From DASXKD01 sp963806145 (lineage in GTDB: Bacteria; Actinomycetota; Actinomycetes; Streptosporangiales; Streptosporangiaceae): DNA of 64,000 bases. The translations under genes were made by a program, and so were the position numbers. The DNA is taken from the NCBI GenBank assembly GCA_963806145.1, contig CAWDXD010000005.1, positions 124,001 to 188,000 on the forward strand, read 5' to 3'. This document shows, in pieces, positions 58,698 through 64,000 of this stretch (position 1 is the stretch's first letter; every line of letters begins with the position of its first letter). The notes under the pieces were generated by a model. That model was given only the letters and a program-made list of their open reading frames with translations. It searched no databases and was not told where the DNA came from.

Positions 58698-58838
58698 CTA
58701 TGCAGCCGGGCTGGCGAAGTAGTGGCCCTCGTCCAGATCCGCGATCTCCCGGAAGGGCATGCCTTCGTCGCGGACCCCCGTGCAACCGCGGGCCAGTGAC
58801 CGGCAGGCGGCCTGCTGGGCTACCCTGCCGACGGTCTC
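58698..58838 (-). pseudogene. Possible remnant of an NAD(P)-dependent sugar epimerase-like gene
   Basis: A short minus-strand stretch ending in TAG at 58698-58700 reads CTGVRDEGMPFREIAD followed by LDEGHYFASPAA. The first part resembles a conserved piece of NAD(P)-dependent epimerase/SDR proteins (VPFREIAEVIG). No start or upstream domain remains, and it overlaps the tail of the SRPBCC gene. Weak evidence. Confidence 0.25.
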
Positions 58839-59320
58839 CCGGGCGCCACCTGAGGTGAGGTTCCGGCATGCTGCTCGCGAGTGTCTGCTGCTCGCCGGTC
58901 AGGGTCCGCCGCGGCGGCGAGCCGCCCCAGGGCCACCAGTGACTGGGCGATGTCACGGCGCATCTTGGGAGCTACCAGACGGACGAGGGGAGTGATCCCG
59001 CCCTCCACCTCGACGCTCTTGACCACCCGGACACGCCCCTGAGCGACTGGCTCGAGCAGGTGATCGAAGACAACCTTGCCCAAGAGCACCGGGCATTCGG
59101 TTACCCAGCGCCGCCCGCACTCGACCACCGTGATGGTGAAGGAGCCGCCGAGGTTGCCGCGCTGTTTGGCCCAGCCAGACACACCCGGCTCGAACGGCCC
59201 ATCCAGCCGGGCGATCTCCTTGCTGGCATCCCACTCGGGCCAGCGCGCCACGTCTGTCCACACCGCCCACAGCCTGGCCGGCTCGGCCTCGAGCATCGCC
59301 TCGCACTCGAATAGGTACAT
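58820..59320 (-). CDS. SRPBCC-family (polyketide cyclase/START-like) protein
   Basis: 166 aa. EAMLEAEPARLWAVWTDVAR and WPEWDASKEIARLDGPFEPG are the hallmark first strand/helix of SRPBCC proteins, which form a deep hydrophobic pocket. The last ~30 residues are Arg/Pro-rich. Alone on its strand between a GNAT gene and a hydrolase; ligand unknown. Confidence 0.85.
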   Translation of the reverse strand: MYLFECEAMLEAEPARLWAVWTDVARWPEWDASKEIARLDGPFEPGVSGWAKQRGNLGGSFTITVVECGRRWVTECPVLLGKVVFDHLLEPVAQGRVRVVKSVEVEGGITPLVRLVAPKMRRDIAQSLVALGRLAAAADPDRRAADTREQHAGTSPQVAPGRPSAG

Positions 59321-59385
59321 GCCACGCCCCAGGTGAACCTCGGCCAGGCATCAAAAGCTAGCAGGCCCGGCCGGCCTTCGCTATG

Positions 59386-59928
59386 TCACTTGCCGGACGG
59401 CGCGGTCAGATCCCCGGGACGCAGCCGGAATTGCTGCAGCCGCAGGCCATGGTATTTCTCGGTCTCGCCCACCCATTCCATGCCGATCCGCCGCACCGTC
59501 GCCACCGCGAGCGTGTTCGCGGGCCGCACCAGTGCGACGACCTGTTCTATGCCCTGCTCGAACGCCCACCGCGCCAACGCCAGCCCGGCCTCGGTGGCAT
59601 AACCGTGCCCCCACTGCCGTGGCTGAAGCTGCCAGCCCATCTCGAACTCCTCATCGGGCGGCAGCGGCAGCAGGGTCGCACCGCCGATGACCTGCCCACT
59701 GTCACGGAGCTCGACCGCCCAGCGGCCGGCCGGTGCCATCATCCGCGCATCCTCGGCGACCCACTGCTGCAGTACAAGGCGCATGGCCGCCAGATCACCA
59801 ACCTTGTCCATGGTCGGCGTAAGCCAGCGGGCAACGTCCGCATCGCCATAGGCGCTCAGCGCCGCCCCGGCATCACCGGCGTCCCAGCCGCGCAGCACAA
59901 GACGCTTAGTAACCAGCCTGTCAGCCAT
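59386..59928 (-). CDS. GNAT N-acetyltransferase (RimJ/RimL-like)
   Basis: 180 aa. LVTKRLVLRGWDAGDAGAAL at the start and FEMGWQLQPRQWGHGYATEA with the acetyl-CoA pyrophosphate loop (RQWGHGYA) are typical of the RimL-type branch, followed by ALVRPANTLAVATVRRIGM. Acetylates protein N-termini or small amines. ATG 59928 is the usual N-terminus. Confidence 0.92.
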   Translation of the reverse strand: MADRLVTKRLVLRGWDAGDAGAALSAYGDADVARWLTPTMDKVGDLAAMRLVLQQWVAEDARMMAPAGRWAVELRDSGQVIGGATLLPLPPDEEFEMGWQLQPRQWGHGYATEAGLALARWAFEQGIEQVVALVRPANTLAVATVRRIGMEWVGETEKYHGLRLQQFRLRPGDLTAPSGK

Positions 59929-60008
59929 GGGCCCACGATAGCCACCGCCGTTGCCCGCCTCTACCATCGTCGCGGCCATCCACGACAAGGACCAGAGCGC
60001 GGGGATCT

Positions 60009-60804
60009 CTAGCCGGGCCGTCTGCTCAGCGTGCCGCTGGGGATCGTCCGGTCGACGACGCCGCCGGCGACGTCGGAGAGCTTGCGGTTGTGCTCGCGCG
60101 CGTACGTCCTGAGCAGCTCGAATGCATCGCTGACGGTCACATTCAGGTACTCCGAGAGCATTCCCTTGGCCTGCTCGATGACCACTCGGCTGTTCAGGGC
60201 CGCCTGCAGTTGCCCGGTGAGCAGGCTGTGCTCCCGCAGCGCCCGTTCCTGGATCAGCGCGATCGCTGCCACTTCTCCCATGGCCTGCGCTATTTCCATC
60301 TCGTCATCGGTGAACGCCTCGTCACCGGCTGCGGAACACGTTCAAGGCGCCGATGACGTCGGCGCGGACCCGCAGCGGCACCGCGCACATCCGCTGGAAG
60401 CCGACTTCGGCCGCGTGCGGCGCGAAAACCGGCCAGCGGGCCCGGCTGTCAGCCGCGCCCGCCTGCAGGGACCGCCCGGAGGAGAACGCATCCAGGCACG
60501 GGCCCTCCGCGCCCTGCAGCTCGAACAGTTCCAGCAGCCGCATCCGTTCCTCGGAGGATGCGATCAGCCGCAGCCCGCCACGCCCGTCCGTCAGCATGAC
60601 CCCCGCTGCGTCGGCGCCGAGGACAGCGACCGAGTCGGTGGACAGGCCGTGCAGGAACTCGACAATGTCAAAGTCGCTGACCAGCGTGTCCGCCAGGCGA
60701 ACAAACGCGCGAGCCAGCATGGTCTGGCGGCCGGTGGGATCCCTCTGGTCACCGTCACGGATGGCTGCGGGGCGCCGCGCCGCCTCGCCACCGGACTCAC
60801 TCAT
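60009..60804 (-). pseudogene. GAF-ANTAR protein split by a frameshift
   Basis: The first frame (60804 to 60322) is a GAF domain that ends abruptly at IGALNVFRSR. The next frame, starting around 60333, reads AAGDEAFTDDEMEIAQAMGE, the normal GAF-ANTAR junction, then an ANTAR RNA-binding domain (NSRVVIEQAKGMLSEYLNVT, AFELLRTYAREHNRKL). A one-base indel at 60325-60335 separates them. Joined, the product would be about 264 aa, like its upstream neighbour. Either recently inactivated or an assembly error. Its ATG overlaps the stop of the upstream GAF-ANTAR gene by 8 bp. Confidence 0.78.
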
Positions 60805-61507
60805 CGAACCGCACCCGCCGTTCGACGACGTCCTGCGCTATTTCGTACATTGACCGTCCGCTCGCGAACGCCGCGGCACGTAGCCGGGCGAGCGCGTTCG
60901 GCACCGTCTCATCCAGCTGCGCGGCGATCATCCCGGTCGCCTGGTGGATCACGATCCGGTCGTTTCCGGCTGTCTCCAGCAACTCCGCCAGTCCGGCGTC
61001 CCCCGGCGCGTACTGCTGGTACAGCACCGCATCACGGGCGATGTCCGCCGCGGCCAGCGCATCCGACAGGTGGTCGTCACTGAGCATCCCCGGCGTGTCA
61101 CGACAGAGGTCGAGCGTCCCGATACCGCGCCTCCCGACACTGAGCGGCAGGGAGAATTCGGCATGCACCCCGGCCGCCAGGGCGGCGGCCGCGAACGCCG
61201 GCCAGCGGTTCGCGTTCGTGGCCGACAGGTCCGGCAGCAACACCGGAGCCCGGGAGGCATAGGCATCCAGGCAGGGGCCTTCGCCCAGTTCCATCTGCAG
61301 GGTGGTGACCGTGCGCGCGTGCGGCCCGGCGCTGGCAAGCACGCTCGCCGCATCGTCCCCCGACATCAGCACCAGAGCACAGCCGGACAAGGCCATCTGA
61401 TCCACTGCGAACAGGCACAGCCGCTGCATCAGTTCGGCGACACCCGTCGTGGAGTCCCGGTCGGTGACCGCCGCCACGATACGGGCCCTCCGTCCGTCGT
61501 CGCGCAC
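60797..61507 (-). CDS. GAF-ANTAR antitermination regulator
   Basis: 236 aa. GAF sensor domain (about residues 10-160; LQMELGEGPCLDAYASRAPV is typical) followed by an ANTAR domain (GNDRIVIHQATGMIAAQLDE, RLRAAAFASGRSMYEIAQDV). ANTAR domains bind paired hairpins in nascent RNA and suppress termination. The GTG at 61507 follows AAGGAG 6-7 nt upstream. It is followed directly by a second, frameshifted GAF-ANTAR gene. The controlled RNA is not obvious nearby. Confidence 0.92.
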   Translation of the reverse strand: MRDDGRRARIVAAVTDRDSTTGVAELMQRLCLFAVDQMALSGCALVLMSGDDAASVLASAGPHARTVTTLQMELGEGPCLDAYASRAPVLLPDLSATNANRWPAFAAAALAAGVHAEFSLPLSVGRRGIGTLDLCRDTPGMLSDDHLSDALAAADIARDAVLYQQYAPGDAGLAELLETAGNDRIVIHQATGMIAAQLDETVPNALARLRAAAFASGRSMYEIAQDVVERRVRFDE

Positions 61508-61749
61508 CTGGTCTCCTTGCCTGCCGCACCGCAATCCGCGGGCATCTCCTCACCGTACTCCCGATTACCTGAATTCAGAGGCACGAGGAACCGTAACCGG
61601 ACCCGCGGACCAAGAGATGGCCGCGGCCTTGTGGTACCCGATGATGGGCGACCGCGCGGTGACCATCATCACCGAGAACATCCCGGTGGCGGGCGAAGCG
61701 TGCCAGGCCATAATGCGATGGCGGCAGGTCCCCATCACAGAGGAGAGTC

Positions 61750-62487
61750 ATGAAGATCGACGGGTCGGTTGCCCTGGTCACCGGCGCCAACCGCGGCCTC
61801 GGCCAGGTGTATGCGCGGGAGCTGGTCGCCCGGGGCGCGGCCAAGGTCTACGGGGCCGCACGCAATCCGGCCGCGGTCACCGAGCCGGGCGTCACGCCCG
61901 TTGCGCTCGACATCACCGACCCGGGCCGTGTCGCGCAGGCCGCAGCGCAGTGCGCGGACGTCACCCTGCTGGTGAACAACGCGGGAGTGCTGAAGTACAG
62001 CACCTTCACCGGCGCGCCGAGCCTGGACGCCGCCCGCGCCGAGATGGAGACCAACTACTTCGGCACGCTGAGCATGTGCCGCGCCTTCGCGCCGGTGCTG
62101 GCGGCCAACGGCGGCGGCGCGATCGTCAACATGCTGTCGGTCACCAGCTTCTACAGCAACCCGTTCGACGCCTCCTATGGCGCCTCCAAGGCCGCGGCGT
62201 GGTCGCTGACCAACGGCGTCCGCCTCGAGCTGCACCACCAGGGCACCCTGGTGGTCGCCGTGCACGCCAGCTTCATCGACACCAGCATGGCCGCCCTGAC
62301 CGACGCGCCCAAGGACACCCCCGAATCGGTCGCCCAGCAAGCCCTCGACGCCGTGGAAGCCGGCCAGATCGAGGTGCTCGCCGACGAGCGGACCCGGACC
62401 GTCAAGGCAGAGCTGTCCCGCGACCACGAACTGATCTACCCACCTGTCCAGGAGTTCTGGGATGCCGCAGTGAGCGGCACCCCGTGA
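61750..62487 (+). CDS. Short-chain dehydrogenase/reductase
   Basis: 245 aa classical SDR. Cofactor loop TGANRGLG, NNAG in LLVNNAGVL, catalytic Ser in NMLSVTSF and YxxxK in YGASKAAAWS, with Asn in METNYFGTL. GAGGAG precedes the ATG. It probably uses NADP(H) or NAD(H) on a small alcohol or ketone; the substrate is unknown. A stand-alone gene. Confidence 0.93.
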   Translation: MKIDGSVALVTGANRGLGQVYARELVARGAAKVYGAARNPAAVTEPGVTPVALDITDPGRVAQAAAQCADVTLLVNNAGVLKYSTFTGAPSLDAARAEMETNYFGTLSMCRAFAPVLAANGGGAIVNMLSVTSFYSNPFDASYGASKAAAWSLTNGVRLELHHQGTLVVAVHASFIDTSMAALTDAPKDTPESVAQQALDAVEAGQIEVLADERTRTVKAELSRDHELIYPPVQEFWDAAVSGTP

Positions 62488-62608
62488 CTTCCCCCGCCGG
62501 TCGAACCACCTCCCAGCGTCTCCTGACGCCAGCGCAGACTCCCGCAACGGCGGTAACCTGCTGACGTTTGGCCTGGCCGGTTGGCGGGCCCTTCGTCGGT
62601 GATGGGAG

Positions 62609-63445
62609 ATGACCCTGGTGGCGGACGACGCGGCTGCTTCTGCCCGGCCGGGCCTCAAGCTGGACACGACGGTGTCGCATTCGGCGCGGATCTGGAACTA
62701 CTGGCTGGGTGGCAAGGACAACTACGCCGTCGACCGGGAGGCGGGCGACAAGGTGGCCGCGATGCTGCCGAGCATCGTGGCCCAGGCCCGGGCGGACCGG
62801 GCCTTTCTGGGGCGTGCGGTCCGGTATCTGGCGGGCGAGGAGGGCATCCGCCAGTTCCTCGACATTGGCACCGGGCTGCCGACCGCGGAAAACACCCACG
62901 AGGTGGCCCAGCGCGTCGCACCGCAGTCGCGGATCGTTTACGCCGACAACGATCCCCTGGTGCTGGCGCACGCCCGCGCGCTGCTCACCAGCACCGCCGA
63001 GGGCGCCTGCGACTACGTGGACGGGGACCTGCGTGAGCCCGGCAAGATCCTCGCCCAGGCGGCGCGGACCCTCGACTTCTCCCAGCCTGCCGCGCTCATG
63101 CTGCTGGGCATCTTGCATCACATCCCCGGCACCGAGGAGGCGTACTCGATCGTCGGGCAGCTGGCGGCGGCGCTGGCGCCGGGCAGTTTCGTGGTCATCA
63201 ACCACTCGACCAGCGCTGTCCACGGCGCGGCCATGGAGGAAGCGGTGGCGCACTGGAACCGGGTCGGCACGCCGTCGATGACGCTGCGCAGCCCGGAGCA
63301 GATCGCCCGGTTCTTCGACGGGCTGGACCTGCTGGCACCCGGGGTGGTGTCGTGTTCCCGCTGGCGGCCCGACCCCAGCGCCGGGGCCGCCCCGCCCGCC
63401 GAGGTGGACGAGTTCTGCGGGGTCGCGCGCAAACCGCCAGGATGA
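62609..63445 (+). CDS. SAM-dependent methyltransferase, PF04672-type
   Basis: 278 aa. TVSHSARIWNYWLGGKDNYA is the N-terminal signature of the large actinobacterial family long called DUF574. The SAM-binding segment is FLDIGTGLPT, with YADNDPLVLAHARALL and LLGILHHIPG completing the class I fold. These proteins occur in many copies per actinomycete genome, and most have unknown substrates. Confidence 0.93.
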   Translation: MTLVADDAAASARPGLKLDTTVSHSARIWNYWLGGKDNYAVDREAGDKVAAMLPSIVAQARADRAFLGRAVRYLAGEEGIRQFLDIGTGLPTAENTHEVAQRVAPQSRIVYADNDPLVLAHARALLTSTAEGACDYVDGDLREPGKILAQAARTLDFSQPAALMLLGILHHIPGTEEAYSIVGQLAAALAPGSFVVINHSTSAVHGAAMEEAVAHWNRVGTPSMTLRSPEQIARFFDGLDLLAPGVVSCSRWRPDPSAGAAPPAEVDEFCGVARKPPG

Positions 63446-63456
63446 CCCACAGAGGA

Positions 63457-63472
63457 CGCCCGGTCGCGGGCG
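63457..63472 (+). terminator. Short GC hairpin after the methyltransferase gene
   Basis: CGCCCG-GTCG-CGGGCG, 6-bp stem, 12 bp after the stop codon. Weak but well placed. Confidence 0.35.
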
Positions 63473-63508
63473 CCGTCGCCTGGCACCATGTCTACTGACG
63501 GAGGGGCC

Positions 63509-64000
63509 ATGACGGTTGATGAGGGCGGGCAGGCGGATGCCGCCAACCTGGAGAAGGTCGACCACATAGTGGTCTTGATGCTGGAGAACCGCTCCTTTGA
63601 TCACATGCTCGGATACCTGTCCCTCACCGGCAGGCGCCCGGACATCGACGGCCTGCGCCCGGGGCTGGCCAACCAGTACCAGGGACGCACCTACCCGATT
63701 CACCATCTCGCCGCGACGGCCTTGCACATGGACCCCGACCACTCCGCAAGCGCGATCGACCTGCAGGTCGCCGACGGCCACATGAGCGGCTTCGTCGCGA
63801 GCGCGGCCGCGACCCTTACCGCGGGCGGGGTTGACGACGGCGACCCGGGCTGCGTCATCGGCTACTACGACGGCGCCGACGTGCCGGTCTACGACCACCT
63901 GGCCGAGGAGTTCGCGGTCTGTGACCGCTGGTTCAGCTCAGTGCCTGGCGCTACGCTGCCCAACCGGCTGTATGCCTTGTGCGGAGCGGCCGCGGGGAGC
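63509..64000 (+). CDS. Phospholipase C/acid phosphatase-type phosphoesterase, 3' truncated
   Basis: First 164 codons; the gene runs off the window. VDHIVVLMLENRSFDHMLGY is the start motif of the bacterial phosphoesterase family (PLC, AcpA), with Glu, Asn and Asp as active-site/metal residues. CDRWFSSVPGATLPNRLYAL is the second conserved block. No signal peptide is evident, so it may be cytoplasmic or exported by other means. GGAGG 4 nt upstream supports ATG 63509; in-frame ATG 63488 is possible. Confidence 0.88.
   Translation, partial: MTVDEGGQADAANLEKVDHIVVLMLENRSFDHMLGYLSLTGRRPDIDGLRPGLANQYQGRTYPIHHLAATALHMDPDHSASAIDLQVADGHMSGFVASAAATLTAGGVDDGDPGCVIGYYDGADVPVYDHLAEEFAVCDRWFSSVPGATLPNRLYALCGAAAGS

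Noticed and set aside
61535..61749. Short plus-strand frame starting MAAALWYPMMGDRAV before the SDR gene
   Set aside because: Runs out of frame into the SDR gene, no ribosome-binding site and no recognised motif.
1..64000. tRNA, rRNA, CRISPR array, prophage or transposase genes
   Set aside because: Read for all of these; no cloverleaf-like gene, repeat-spacer array, integrase or transposase was recognised.

Overview
The window comes from a GC-rich actinomycete chromosome (roughly 70% G+C by eye). The evidence is strong third-codon G/C bias, many GTG starts, Lrp/PadR/MocR/MarR/ANTAR regulators, a large ATP-binding LuxR regulator, a PF04672-type methyltransferase, Tat and lipoprotein export signals, and leaderless promoters. 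The order could be Streptosporangiales or a relative, but that is inference. No rRNA, tRNA, CRISPR array, prophage or insertion sequence was seen. The window opens inside a histidine kinase gene and closes inside a phosphoesterase gene.

Layout. 1-5.5 kb: end of a two-component sensor, then a catabolic cassette of Baeyer-Villiger-type monooxygenase, alpha/beta esterase, TetR regulator, 3Fe-4S ferredoxin and cytochrome P450. 5.6-17.4 kb: small lipoprotein, DUF4242-like protein, membrane proteins, aquaporin, secreted M28 peptidase, TPR protein, pentapeptide-DinB fusion, acylphosphatase, a secreted seven-bladed propeller and a MalT-like LuxR regulator. 17.6-22.4 kb: a minus-strand redox run of CMD-like protein, GMC oxidoreductase, G6PDH-like protein and NDH-2; the last is split by a one-base frameshift. 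22.7-27.6 kb: gamma-carbonic anhydrase, MenB, SixA-like phosphatase, a glycosyltransferase remnant, a membrane/SCO1 fusion and a VOC protein.

27.9-36.3 kb is the most coherent accessory block. A vapBC-like pair lies antisense to the tail of a class II glutamine amidotransferase gene. That gene ends a tight operon: aminotransferase, cupin, atypical SDR, amidotransferase. Divergent to it are an Lrp regulator, a glutamine-synthetase-like ligase, a Dabb protein and an APC permease. Together they read as a possible gamma-glutamyl-dependent amine or amino-acid utilisation system. 36.4-41.8 kb: HTH protein, 2OG-oxygenase-like protein, a second Lrp gene divergent from an APC transporter, and a GH79-like hydrolase. 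41.9-45.8 kb: a PadR pair with a perfect 18-bp operator, and a MocR regulator divergent from an MFS exporter. 45.9-57.5 kb: SnoaL, VOC, flavin disulfide reductase, MOSC, NYN/OST-HTH, DDAH-like, DHA2 exporter, HdeD-like, a MocD/MocE-like desaturase-Rieske pair, and a phosphotransferase divergent from MarR. 57.6-64 kb: beta-lactamase-like hydrolase, SRPBCC, GNAT, two adjacent GAF-ANTAR genes (one frameshifted), SDR, methyltransferase and a phospholipase C/acid-phosphatase-type enzyme.

Three genes (TetR, M28 peptidase, vapB-like) have a promoter with a 17-bp spacer and the start codon exactly 6 nt after the -10 hexamer, implying leaderless mRNAs. All functional calls come from reading motifs; no similarity search was run.
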